Source: Pseudonocardia xinjiangensis (lineage in GTDB: Bacteria > Actinomycetota > Actinomycetes > Mycobacteriales > Pseudonocardiaceae). From it: DNA of 37,854 nt. Position numbers and translations under genes: made by a program. The stretch's first letter is position 1. The number at the start of each line of letters is the position of its first letter. The notes under the pieces were generated by a model. The model was given only the letters and a program-made list of their open reading frames with translations, did not search any database and was not told the DNA's origin. The stretch lies in the NCBI RefSeq assembly GCF_012911925.1, contig NZ_JAAXKY010000067.1:1-37854 (forward strand), in the 5' to 3' direction. Below, one piece after another: positions 18,301-24,321 of the stretch.

Positions 18301-18534
18301 TCCGGCCATGCCCGGCGCGCACCCCGCCCAGGCGAGCCTCCAGCCGGCGGCGACCGCCCGGTCGGCCACCTCCTCGGCCAGGCTGGTCTTGCCGATGCCC
18401 GCTTCCCCGCTCAGCACCACGAGCCTGCCGCGGCCGCTCCGGGCGCCCGCGAGTACCTGGGTGAGCGCGTCGAGGTCGCCGCCTCGTCCGACGAAGCCGC
18501 GCTCGGGCCCGGGAGAAGCGGATGGTGCGCTCAC
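15391..18534 (-). CDS. Large AAA/NACHT-like ATPase with helical repeats and conserved C-terminal module
   Basis: A 1047-residue protein. The N-terminus has FVGRGGDLDAL, then Walker A GEAGIGKT (43-50) and Walker B VLVVLDDLQWADP (about 150-162), as in LAL-type regulators. The middle is a long array of Ala/Leu-rich TPR-like helices. The end lacks the usual LuxR helix-turn-helix. Instead it has WSLRYGGREARVRDTKGMRDLHRLLLAPGRE, then a charged helix, then RKIEQVHPELARHLRRCVRTGAFCSYEPEPPVTW. I recognise this pair of elements as a recurring C-terminal module of actinobacterial ATPase/TPR proteins; the first part could be a winged helix. The GTG at 18534 has AAGGAGG at ideal spacing. It probably shares a transcript with the flavoprotein downstream and the channel-like protein upstream. 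Confidence 0.82.
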   Translation of the reverse strand: MSAPSASPGPERGFVGRGGDLDALTQVLAGARSGRGRLVVLSGEAGIGKTSLAEEVADRAVAAGWRLAWAGCAPGMAGRALWPWTAALRGLGQEWPAGPERDPGAGVQLVDELTGVLRAAAGSAPVLVVLDDLQWADPASAELVALLAPLLRGMPVVVLCTWRTESLASVRAALRGPAMVLELAGLSEADVGVLSTADAGRALSADDAAALHRRTGGNPLFVRELVRADHTGVGGLPATIRDALDGKLAALPPDARSVIDAASVLDIEFDVELVSAMLDRDPEEVLGALEAARRGGVLGRLTPARARFAHDLFRETVYEELGPVAASRWHRSAATALEKAAGQPGVSARIAHHAYSAGTRGEAAARAAGHALVAAEAAMGVRGYATAAVAAERGLAMLAAAPADDALRARLLLASADARHALGETPAARAMYREAAALARAAGELTLAGRAALGFAGGPAGFEVPLVDAEQVGLLSDVLQRLDACPHAPDRRATVALRARLRARLSVALSMTDAEPRRRALAGEAVVLARSADDIRALAEALAAHCDAIAGPEWSERRSADAAEVVRIGEALGDPEVELLGRRLRLVALLELGDIAAVDAEIGAYARAAARISQPAYDWYVPLWRAMQAVQVGAWDRCEQLLTQVEKIGVEGGGGNAGVLRLTNIIMAAEERADAATIESMLVHLPQESPGLWVSVAGSFMLAAAGRRTEASARLDAVVDALPGAHHDSEWLPMLAQAADAVAVVGGHPVAEWLHRELTPFADRMVVEGIGAALRGSVHRHLGLLAAVLGRSEEAAAHLAAAVDVNTRLGAPLLAARARRDAAVLLGDTAAARLALATYEELDVPERVTELRRLLDATAPTRDGPAPARAVAQLRRNGEIWSLRYGGREARVRDTKGMRDLHRLLLAPGRELSAVDLMGDGGVLQGDLGPVLDGEATSAYRRRLGELEQELAAADAAGDAARSARAGDERDQLARQLAAAYGLAGRARQAGPGSGGERARTAVRARIAYAVRKIEQVHPELARHLRRCVRTGAFCSYEPEPPVTWTD

Positions 18535-18583
18535 CCCTGCATCCTCCTTATCCGCCCCGCTGCCCCGCCAGTGACCGCCGCGT

Positions 18584-19684
18584 TCACGAGCCGGTGACGG
18601 GACGGCCCCGGCGACGGGTGACGGAACGGCGCCGTAACGGCATCGCACGGTCGGACGACCAGGGCGCCGGTGGGGCCATGGTCAGCGCCGCGAAACGCAG
18701 CAAGACGGTGTCGTAGTTGACCCGCCAGCCGGCGAAGTCGCGCCAGGCCTGCTCGCGGTCGGAGACGAGCTTCGCTCCCGCGCGCTCGAGGCGTCCGCAC
18801 ACCGCGTCGTACTCCGTCCGTGTCACCGAGATCGGGGTCCCCGGCGCGGGGTCGGGGACCTCGGGCATCCCGAAGTAGGCGCCGATCCGGTGCAGTGCCA
18901 GGTAGCCGGACCGGATGCAGAGCTCCGCCGACGGCTGCCTCGGCGTGTCCAGGGTGGACGTCACGAGCGCCGCGGTGTCGAGCACGGCTCCGGCCGCGGT
19001 CACCCACGACCGGTCGTGTTCAGGAGAGCGGAACTGCACCAGCACCGGCGTCGACGTGTGGGTCTCCGCGATGTCCGCGAACCAGCGCGACCAGTCCTGC
19101 CAGAACGTGTCGAGCTGCCCGATCCCGTCGATGCGCTCCAGCCGTTCCAGCAGCTCGGCCGCCGACGGTGGGCTCCCGGCCTGCGTGTCCAGCGAGGTGA
19201 CCATGAGCTCGCGACGGGAGTACGAGGCGTAGATCGACGGCAGGTAGGAGACCAGCAGGGCGAGCAGGCCCAGCCCGAGGATCCCCTCGGACAACGCGAG
19301 CACCGCGGTGAACGTGTCCGCCGGCGGCCGGAAGCCGAGCGTGAGCAGGGACGAGGTGCTCTCCAGGAACGCGTCCCGCACCGGGCGCATGCCCACGGCC
19401 CAGAAGATCGCCGTGTAGCCGACGACGACGAGCACGAGCCACACCAGGGGAAGCATCAGGAGACCGAACGGCGCGAACAGCGCCATGACGCGGTCCTGGG
19501 TGCGGTAGTCCCGGCTGCGCCACAGGGCGGCGGTGAAGAGCAGACGCATCGCGCCGAACACGCAGCGCGTGATCAGCACGGGCACGGCGCGCGGCACGAC
19601 CACGGTCTTCGCGGCGGAGGCGAGGGTCAGCAGCGCGCACGCCCCACCGGCCAGTCCCACCAGCACCGAGACGGCGACCTGCAT
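18584..19684 (-). CDS. Membrane protein with potassium-channel-like pore loop
   Basis: 366 residues with three or four hydrophobic segments in the first 190. These are about 3-30 (AVSVLVGLAGGACALLTLAS), about 65-97 (APFGLLMLPLVWLVLVVVGYTAIFWAVG) and about 132-160 (SEGILGLGLLALLVSYLPS). Between the last two lies FLESTSSLLTLGF, which resembles the pore helix and selectivity filter of two-helix K+ channels, although the filter reads TLGF rather than TVGYG. A soluble domain of about 200 residues follows, with no recognised motif. The ATG at 19684 has AAGGGGG at good spacing. It lies 49 bases upstream of the large ATPase gene on the same strand. Ion transport is inferred only from topology and the loop. 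Confidence 0.65.
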   Translation of the reverse strand: MQVAVSVLVGLAGGACALLTLASAAKTVVVPRAVPVLITRCVFGAMRLLFTAALWRSRDYRTQDRVMALFAPFGLLMLPLVWLVLVVVGYTAIFWAVGMRPVRDAFLESTSSLLTLGFRPPADTFTAVLALSEGILGLGLLALLVSYLPSIYASYSRRELMVTSLDTQAGSPPSAAELLERLERIDGIGQLDTFWQDWSRWFADIAETHTSTPVLVQFRSPEHDRSWVTAAGAVLDTAALVTSTLDTPRQPSAELCIRSGYLALHRIGAYFGMPEVPDPAPGTPISVTRTEYDAVCGRLERAGAKLVSDREQAWRDFAGWRVNYDTVLLRFAALTMAPPAPWSSDRAMPLRRRSVTRRRGRPVTGS

Positions 19685-20061
19685 GGCGCTGACCCCCTTC
19701 AGGTCTGCCTGGGCGCCCGACGGCGGATGCCGACCCATGGCTGGACCAGGCACCGGTCGCGGCATCGCACCGCCGCCGCACGATCGAGACGGTCCGGGCT
19801 CTTCGGCCCGGCCGGTCGGGTGGCGCGAGCGGACGGCCGGGCCGGCGCGTCATCGAGCGGCCTGGGCCACGACGTTACGCGGGCGAGGGCAGAACAGCTG
19901 GTCTCGGCGATCCCCCGACAGCGGAGAGGCACGGGACGCCCGGACGCCACCCGTGTGGCTCTTATCGTCGGACATATGGCTGGCATCTGTTGAACCGACT
20001 CGGCCCCTGCGGCGTACTGGGTGATGATGGCCGGATCGTCCGGCGAACGAAGGGCGTACTG
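19685..20061. other. Intergenic region between divergent membrane-protein genes
   Basis: 377 bases between the leftward channel-like gene and the rightward four-helix protein. I see no coding pattern on either strand. It is GC-rich at 19760-19870, with short self-complementary runs (CGGGCTCTTCGGCCCG). It becomes more mixed at 19960-20000 (CTTATCGTCGGACATATGG ... CTGTTGAAC), where a promoter for the rightward gene would be expected, but I cannot point to convincing -35/-10 boxes. Confidence 0.4.
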
Positions 20062-20478
20062 ATGTCGCAGATCGACACCTCCGGGAGAGCCGGGGCCGGT
20101 AGCCGTGCGAGGACCGCATTGCAGGTCACCGCGGCCCTGAGCACACTCGAAGTTCTCTTCCAGGGCGCCACGGCGGGGCAGATCCTCAGCGGCAGCGGGA
20201 CTGCCACGAGCGTGCACGGCGGCGGCGCGATCGTGTTCCACGTGCTGTCGGCTCTGATGCTGATCTCGGCGGCCCTGGTGTGGCGGGCAACGCGCGGGTC
20301 GATCTGGCCGACCGTGATCAGTGTGCTGGTGTTCCTGCTCGGCCTGGCGCAGGCCTACCTCGGTGACGTCGGGGTGCTGTCGGTCCACGTGCCGCTCGCC
20401 ATCGCGCTGACCATCGGCACGGTCTGGGTGCTGGCCTGGTCCTTCCGGCGCGAGCGCCCGAGCCGCCACGGCTCCTGA
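20062..20478 (+). CDS. Small four-helix membrane protein (DUF6220-like)
   Basis: 138 residues with four membrane segments at about 17-42, 52-72, 77-97 and 103-125. Histidines lie at helix ends (VHGGGAIVFHVLSAL and LSVHVPLAIAL). The spacing of HGxGA-x3-H and LHVP-like motifs resembles small actinobacterial four-helix proteins of a DUF6220 kind, some of which look like haem-binding cytochrome-b-like bundles. Assignment to that family is tentative and haem binding is speculation. The ATG has GAAGGG upstream at good distance. A strong hairpin shared with the converging ArsR gene follows. Confidence 0.65.
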   Translation: MSQIDTSGRAGAGSRARTALQVTAALSTLEVLFQGATAGQILSGSGTATSVHGGGAIVFHVLSALMLISAALVWRATRGSIWPTVISVLVFLLGLAQAYLGDVGVLSVHVPLAIALTIGTVWVLAWSFRRERPSRHGS

Positions 20479-20493
20479 GGAGTCGAGCCGTTC

Positions 20494-20546
20494 CTGATCG
20501 GCGTCCGGCCCGAGGTCACGATCCGCTCGGCCGGGCCGCCGATCAG
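20494..20546. terminator. Bidirectional terminator-like hairpin
   Basis: CTGATCGGCG (20494-20503) pairs perfectly with CGCCGATCAG (20537-20546), and the stem continues inward (CCGGCCCGAG with CTCGGCCGGG, a few mismatches) around an 11-base loop. It sits between two converging genes and overlaps the stop codon of the ArsR gene. It has no T-run, as is common for actinobacterial hairpin terminators. Confidence 0.65.
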
Positions 20547-20908
20547 GGATCGGGAGCGAGAGTGCCGTCCGGTGCGATGTGGCTGAAGATCTGCTCGATC
20601 AGCGTGAGCACGTGCGGATCGTCGACCGTGTAGTACATGTGCCGGCCGTCGCGCCTGGCGGAGATCACTCCGGCCAGCCGCAGCTTGCCCAGGTGCTGGC
20701 TCGCGGTGGCGACGCTGAGCCCGACCCGGGCGGCCAAGGTGCCCACGTCGAAGGTCTCGTGCGCCATCAGCCACACGAGGTGCAACCGGGGAGGGCTGCT
20801 CAGGAGGGCGAACGTGGCGGCCGCCGACCGCAGTTGGGGCTGGGTCGGCTCGGTGACCTCGCGGCGCGCCGGACCCGGAGCAGTGGCCGGTCCGGGCAGG
20901 GTCGCCAT
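20543..20908 (-). CDS. ArsR/SmtB family repressor with alpha-5 type metal site
   Basis: A 121-residue winged helix. The recognition part is VGTLAARVGLSVATASQHLGKLRLAGVISARRDGRHMYYTV. In the last helix the sequence DPHVLTLIEQIFSHIAPD gives D97-x-H99 and H110, the same Asp-x-His ... +11 His spacing as the zinc site of SmtB/CzrA proteins. D114 stands near the place of the fourth ligand. This predicts a metal-released repressor (zinc, nickel, cobalt or similar). The ATG has GGAGGGAGG upstream. The gene is divergent from a CaCA exchanger with a palindrome in between, so it probably represses itself and perhaps the exchanger. Confidence 0.9.
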   Translation of the reverse strand: MATLPGPATAPGPARREVTEPTQPQLRSAAATFALLSSPPRLHLVWLMAHETFDVGTLAARVGLSVATASQHLGKLRLAGVISARRDGRHMYYTVDDPHVLTLIEQIFSHIAPDGTLAPDP

Positions 20909-20964
20909 GACGCTTCATCCTCCCTCCTGCGCGCGGTCACCGCCAGGAGACCCACGCGGACCTC

Positions 20965-20990
20965 GACACTTGCGCAATCGACGAAGTGTC
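20965..20990. promoter_or_regulatory. ArsR operator candidate
   Basis: GACACTT (20965-20971) and AAGTGTC (20984-20990) are a perfect 7-bp inverted repeat with a 12-base centre. The left half overlaps an 8-bp palindrome TTGCGCAA (20970-20977). The site is 57 bases from the ArsR start and upstream of the exchanger's riboswitch. Size and symmetry suit an ArsR dimer. Not experimentally known. Confidence 0.6.
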
Positions 20991-21002
20991 TGGCAGGGTG
21001 GG

Positions 21003-21110
21003 CACTCCTGAAGGGGAGTAGTCCGCCAACCTGATCGTCGACACACTGAGGGCCCCATGGTCCTCCGGCGACAGGACCCGTTCTCCGCGGGTGGACGAGA
21101 CCTTCGGCCA
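21003..21110 (+). promoter_or_regulatory. yybP-ykoY family (manganese) riboswitch
   Basis: The leader matches the yybP-ykoY aptamer element by element. The 5' P1 strand plus loop is TGAAGGGGAGTAG (21009-21021), containing the invariant GGGGAGUA. The loop-3 strand is CGTCGACACACTGAGG (21036-21051), with P3 formed by GAGG and CCTC (21062-21065) followed by CGGCG. A further hairpin is ACCCG (21076-21080) with CGGGT (21088-21092). The 3' P1 strand is CGAGACCTTCG (21096-21106), with the typical GAGACCUU; GAAGG pairs with CCTTC. The order and conserved bases fit the Lactococcus manganese riboswitch as I remember it. Downstream is a CaCA exchanger, a plausible Mn exporter. The same CCTTC can also pair with GAAGG of the exchanger's ribosome binding site (21171-21175), suggesting translational ON control by manganese. 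Confidence 0.88.
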
Positions 21111-21180
21111 GTCGAGTCGCCTGGTCGGAGTGTCCCCTGCAGACCTCCGGAACGGCGGCGCGCCGTCCTGGAAGGTCACC

Positions 21181-22407
21181 GTGCTCGCCAAGCTCATCCG
21201 CCCCATCGCACTGTGTGTGCTGCTCACGCTCCCCGCCCTGGTGGTGCGCATCAGTGGGCTTCCGCTGCCGGCCCTGCTCGGGTTGGTGACGTTCGGGGCC
21301 GCCGTGGTGGCCTCGTCATTCCTGCTCGCGTGGGCGGCCGAAGCCGCCCGTATGGACATCTCCGGCCCCCTGGCGATCGCGATCCTGGCCGTCATCGCGG
21401 TCCTGCCCGAGTACGCCGTGGATCTCTACTTCGCCTACACGGCCGGAAGCGATCCGAGCTATGTGGCGTACGCGGCGGCGAACATGACCGGGTCGAACCG
21501 GCTGCTGCTGGGGCTGGGCTGGTCGGTCGTGGTGATCATCGCGCTGGCGGTCGCCTCACGCCGCTCGGGGCGTCCCGTCCGGGAGCTCGTGCTCGAGTCC
21601 GGACGGCGCGTCGAGCTGGGCTTCCTCGCCATCGCCTCGGTCGTCGCCTTCATCGTCCCGCTCACGGGACAGATCCACCTCGTGCTGGGCTTCGGGCTGC
21701 TCGGCCTGTTCATGTTCTACCTGTGGAAGGTCTCCCGCGCCGAGGCCGAGGAGCCTGAGCTCGTCGGCCCCGCGGCGCGGATCGGGGGCCTGCCCGCCCG
21801 CGTCCGGCGGTCGCTGGTGGCCGGGCTGTTCGTCTTCGCCGCCGCGGTCATCCTCACCTCGGCCGAACCGTTCGCCCACTCGCTCATCGAGACGGGCACC
21901 CAGCTCGGCATCGACCAGTTCCTGCTGGTGCAGTGGCTGGCCCCACTCGCGTCCGAGGCGCCGGAGTTCATCGTGGCGATCCTGTTCGCCGTGCACGGCA
22001 AGGGCGCCGACGCGATCAGCACACTGATCTCGAGCAAGGTCAACCAGTGGACGCTGCTCGTCGGCAGCCTGCCCATCGCCTACCTGCTCGGCGGGGGGTC
22101 GGCGGCGCTCGTGCTCGACGGCCGCCAGATCGAGGAGTTCCTGCTCACTGCGGCCCAGACGCTGCTCGGGATCGCCGCGCTGCTGGCACTGCGGTTCCCG
22201 CGCTGGCTGGCCTTCACGCTGCTCGGACTCTTCGCGCTGCAGTTCGTCTTCCCCGGCCAGCAGGCCCGATACATGTTGTGCGGCCTCTACGGAGCCCTCG
22301 CGATCACCGCGCTCGTCCGCAACCGCCGCCACATCCTCCCCACCCTCGCCGCCCCGTTCCGCGCTGGCCCGAGGATGGACGCCGAGATCGAACTGGTGGC
22401 CCGCTAG
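21181..22407 (+). CDS. CaCA superfamily sodium/calcium exchanger-type cation transporter
   Basis: A 408-residue integral membrane protein with about 10-11 segments and the two inverted alpha repeats of the CaCA superfamily. Alpha-1 is at about 62-112 (AIAILAVIAVLPEYAVDLYF, with Glu77, then AAANMTGSNRLLLGLGW). Alpha-2 is at about 250-300 (LAPLASEAPEFIVAILFAVHG, with Glu259 and Glu262, then LISSKVNQWTLLVGSLP). These acidic residues bind the cation. Family members exchange Ca2+, and some Mn2+, against Na+ or H+. The riboswitch leader favours Mn2+ export here, and the divergent ArsR repressor may add transcriptional control. I start at GTG 21181 because GGAAGG lies 5 bases upstream. The longer frame from GTG 21091 would begin inside the riboswitch and is unlikely. 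An ACGGCG-GCG-CGCCGT hairpin (21152-21166) sits just before the ribosome binding site. Confidence 0.9.
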   Translation: MLAKLIRPIALCVLLTLPALVVRISGLPLPALLGLVTFGAAVVASSFLLAWAAEAARMDISGPLAIAILAVIAVLPEYAVDLYFAYTAGSDPSYVAYAAANMTGSNRLLLGLGWSVVVIIALAVASRRSGRPVRELVLESGRRVELGFLAIASVVAFIVPLTGQIHLVLGFGLLGLFMFYLWKVSRAEAEEPELVGPAARIGGLPARVRRSLVAGLFVFAAAVILTSAEPFAHSLIETGTQLGIDQFLLVQWLAPLASEAPEFIVAILFAVHGKGADAISTLISSKVNQWTLLVGSLPIAYLLGGGSAALVLDGRQIEEFLLTAAQTLLGIAALLALRFPRWLAFTLLGLFALQFVFPGQQARYMLCGLYGALAITALVRNRRHILPTLAAPFRAGPRMDAEIELVAR

Positions 22408-22417
22408 CTCCGGCCCT

Positions 22418-22435
22418 GCTCCGTTCTCGCGGAGC
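22418..22435 (+). terminator. Short hairpin after exchanger gene
   Basis: GCTCCG (22418-22423) and CGGAGC (22430-22435) form a perfect 6-bp stem with a 6-base loop, 10 bases after the exchanger stop. There is no T-run. It is a weak terminator candidate. Confidence 0.4.
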
Positions 22436-22602
22436 GTAACCAGATCGGCGAGCCCTCCTCGACAGCAGGACGAAACACCATTGGCGGGTGACCTGCGTTG
22501 CCTGCCCCGCCCCGAGGTGCATTTACTGGTGACGTCCGGGCACGGGCCCAATCACCTTTCGCGGGGGCCCATTCAGCGTTCCCTCAACGAAAGAGGAGTG
22601 CA

Positions 22603-23181
22603 GTGAAAACTCGCTACAGGTTGGGCCACCGCTCGCTCGCGCTTGCGGTAATTCCACTTGCCGGGTTATTGGTGTTCTCCCCAACAGCCTGGGCACAGGC
22701 GGTGAACTCGACCACCACCCTGACGGCGTCCCCGGCAGCGGGGGTCGTCGGTGAGCCGGTCGTCTTCACCGCAGTGATCAACTGCCCGGGATTCCCTGAC
22801 CCCGGCGGCCTGGGCGTGACCTTCTTCGACGGTGGAGACATCCTGGACACCGTGCCGGTCACCAACTCGCAGGCCTCGCTCACCACGACGTTCAGCACCG
22901 TCGGCACCCACAACATCACGGCCGCCTTCAACGGTGACCTCAACTGCGGCGCATCGAACGACGCCATTCCGTATGTGGTCACGCTCGACCCGACGCCGCC
23001 GGGACCCACGCCGACGCCGCCTCCTCCGGTTCCGGGTCAGTGCCGCGAGAGCAACGTCGTCATCGGCGGCGACAACACGTATGGTGGCTCCGGCACGTGC
23101 CGCGTGGACAACGTGGTGGTCGGCGGCGACAACAACGGATTCCCGTTCCCGGGCGACGACAACGGATTCCCGTTCCCGTAA
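22603..23181 (+). CDS. Secreted Ig-like repeat protein with proline linker and GD(N/D)NGFPFP repeats
   Basis: 192 residues. A clear Sec signal peptide (KTRYRLGHRSLALAVIPLAG... ending TAWAQA, cleavage near 30-32) is followed by one bacterial Ig-like domain at about 35-132. That domain shows STTTLTASPAAGVVGEPVVFTA, GVTFFDGGDILDTVPV and TTFSTVGTHNITAAFNGD. Two cysteines (in INCPG and LNCGA) may form a disulphide. A Pro/Thr linker (PTPPGPTPTPPPPVPG) leads to a Gly/Asn/Asp-rich tail with VVIGGDN and VVVGGDN, then GDNNGFPFP and GDDNGFPFP at the very end. Two more cysteines flank the YGGSG stretch. There is no LPxTG or lipobox, so it is secreted or loosely wall-bound. The GTG start has AGAGGAG upstream. 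The role of the tail is unknown. Confidence 0.8.
   Translation: MKTRYRLGHRSLALAVIPLAGLLVFSPTAWAQAVNSTTTLTASPAAGVVGEPVVFTAVINCPGFPDPGGLGVTFFDGGDILDTVPVTNSQASLTTTFSTVGTHNITAAFNGDLNCGASNDAIPYVVTLDPTPPGPTPTPPPPVPGQCRESNVVIGGDNTYGGSGTCRVDNVVVGGDNNGFPFPGDDNGFPFP
23125..23178 (+). repeat. Two tandem 27-bp units in the C-terminus of the secreted protein
   Basis: Units 23125-23151 and 23152-23178 differ at one base of 27 (AAC versus GAC in the third codon) and encode GDNNGFPFP and GDDNGFPFP, directly followed by TAA. Near-identity at silent positions points to a recent duplication, so the repeat number may vary between strains. Confidence 0.85.
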
Positions 23182-23200
23182 GCCTCTCCATTGAACGGCC

Positions 23201-23234
23201 GCGCGGCTGAAGCGACTACTCGCTTCAGCCGCGC
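23201..23234. terminator. Strong bidirectional terminator hairpin
   Basis: GCGCGGCTGAAGCG (23201-23214) pairs perfectly with CGCTTCAGCCGCGC (23221-23234). The A and T at 23215 and 23220 extend the stem to 15 bp around a CTAC loop. It lies between two converging genes, ending 3 bases before the stop of the leftward regulator gene. Confidence 0.8.
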
Positions 23235-23236
23235 GC

Positions 23237-24232
23237 TCAGCCGGCGGCAGCGAGCAGATGGTCACCCAGCGTGGTGCGTCGATAGAGCACCGCGCGCCCG
23301 TCTCGGCGGGAGACCAGGATCCCGGCCGAGCGCAGTGCCGTGAGGTGCCCGCTCAGGGTCGGTGCGGCGAGATCGAGCTGGGCGGAGAGCTGCGTCGTGG
23401 ACATCGGCAGGTCGAGCAGCGCGAGGATCGTCGCCCGGGTACGGCCGAGTACCCCGGCCAGCGGGGTGACACCCGCGGCAGGCGCGGACTCCCACAGCCG
23501 GCCGAGCCCCCGCGGGGAGTAGGTCAGGCTCGGCTGCGGATCGGCCGTACCGACCAGGACATCCGGCCATGCGAACGCACACGGCACCAGGAGCAGCCCT
23601 CGCCCGCGCAGCCCGACCCGCCCGTCGTAGTACTTCGCGACGGTGAGCAGGTCGCCCCGCAGCGCGACGGCCGGATGCAGCGTCCCGAACAGCTGCGCGA
23701 CGCCGCCCGTCGCGAGCTCCTCGAGCCGGTGCGCGAGGTCGGCCTGCAGCAGCGCGCCGATCCGCGACCAGTGTGGCTCCAGAGCCGCGGCCCAGTACCG
23801 CTCCAGCTCGCCGGTGATGCGGCGCAGCGCGTACACGGGCCGGTCGGCGAGCCCGTGCAGTAGCGCCGACCGCCGATCCCGCCCGGATCCGCGCTGCGCG
23901 ACGGGGTGCTCGGCGAGGTGGCGCAGCTCGGCGGTCACGACCTCGGGCGGGGTGGCGGCCATCTGCTCCAGACCCGCCCCGATCGTGGCCGAGCGGCCGG
24001 CCGGGGTGGGGAGCAGGAAGTCGGGCACATAGCCGGCGGGCCGGACGAGGGTGGTGAGCAGCTCGACGTCCACCGCGTCCAGCCGCCCGGCGACGTCAGC
24101 GAGCCACGGCGCGTGCAGGCCGTTGCGGGCTCCGACGGACAGCGCACGCAGGCTGGTCACGGTCTCCGCGACCGGGGAGAAGGCGAACCGGATCCGCGAG
24201 AGGTCCTCGGCCGTCAGGTCCACCTCGATCAC
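23237..24232 (-). CDS. ArsR-type transcriptional regulator with DUF5937 N-terminal domain
   Basis: 331 residues. The long N-terminal part begins with EVDLTAEDLSRIRFAFSPVAETVTSLRAL and HAPWLADV, the typical opening of DUF5937 regulators. Residues about 255-325 form an ArsR-like winged helix: LGRTRATILALLDLPMSTTQLSAQLDLAAPTLSGHLTALRSAGILVSRRDGRAVLYRRT. The start is GTG 24232. It is divergent from a DHFR-like gene with a 20-bp palindrome between, so it probably represses that gene and itself. The signal sensed by the N-terminal domain is unknown. Confidence 0.88.
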   Translation of the reverse strand: MIEVDLTAEDLSRIRFAFSPVAETVTSLRALSVGARNGLHAPWLADVAGRLDAVDVELLTTLVRPAGYVPDFLLPTPAGRSATIGAGLEQMAATPPEVVTAELRHLAEHPVAQRGSGRDRRSALLHGLADRPVYALRRITGELERYWAAALEPHWSRIGALLQADLAHRLEELATGGVAQLFGTLHPAVALRGDLLTVAKYYDGRVGLRGRGLLLVPCAFAWPDVLVGTADPQPSLTYSPRGLGRLWESAPAAGVTPLAGVLGRTRATILALLDLPMSTTQLSAQLDLAAPTLSGHLTALRSAGILVSRRDGRAVLYRRTTLGDHLLAAAG

Positions 24233-24239
24233 CCTCGCA

Positions 24240-24259
24240 GATTAGGCCCAGGCCGAATC
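24240..24259. promoter_or_regulatory. Operator candidate between DUF5937 regulator and DHFR-like gene
   Basis: GATTAGGCCCAGGCCGAATC is a near-perfect palindrome: GATT-A-GGCC and GGCC-G-AATC around CA, 8 of 9 arm positions matching. It starts 8 bases from the regulator's GTG and lies 63 bases before the DHFR-like start, so binding would block the regulator's own ribosome binding site and affect both promoters. Function is inferred. Confidence 0.65.
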
Positions 24260-24321
24260 GTCGACCTCGCCGCACCGCCCGGCCAAGCTGGCTCCCGCAC
24301 CCACCGACCAGGGAGGAAGCC

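Noticed and set aside
15364..18597. A 1077-codon plus-strand open frame
   Set aside because: It is antisense to the large ATPase gene, with Arg/Gly/His-rich nonsense sequence and no motif.
21091..21180. An N-terminal extension of the exchanger from GTG 21091
   Set aside because: It would start inside the conserved riboswitch aptamer and has no ribosome binding site; GTG 21181 has GGAAGG at ideal distance.
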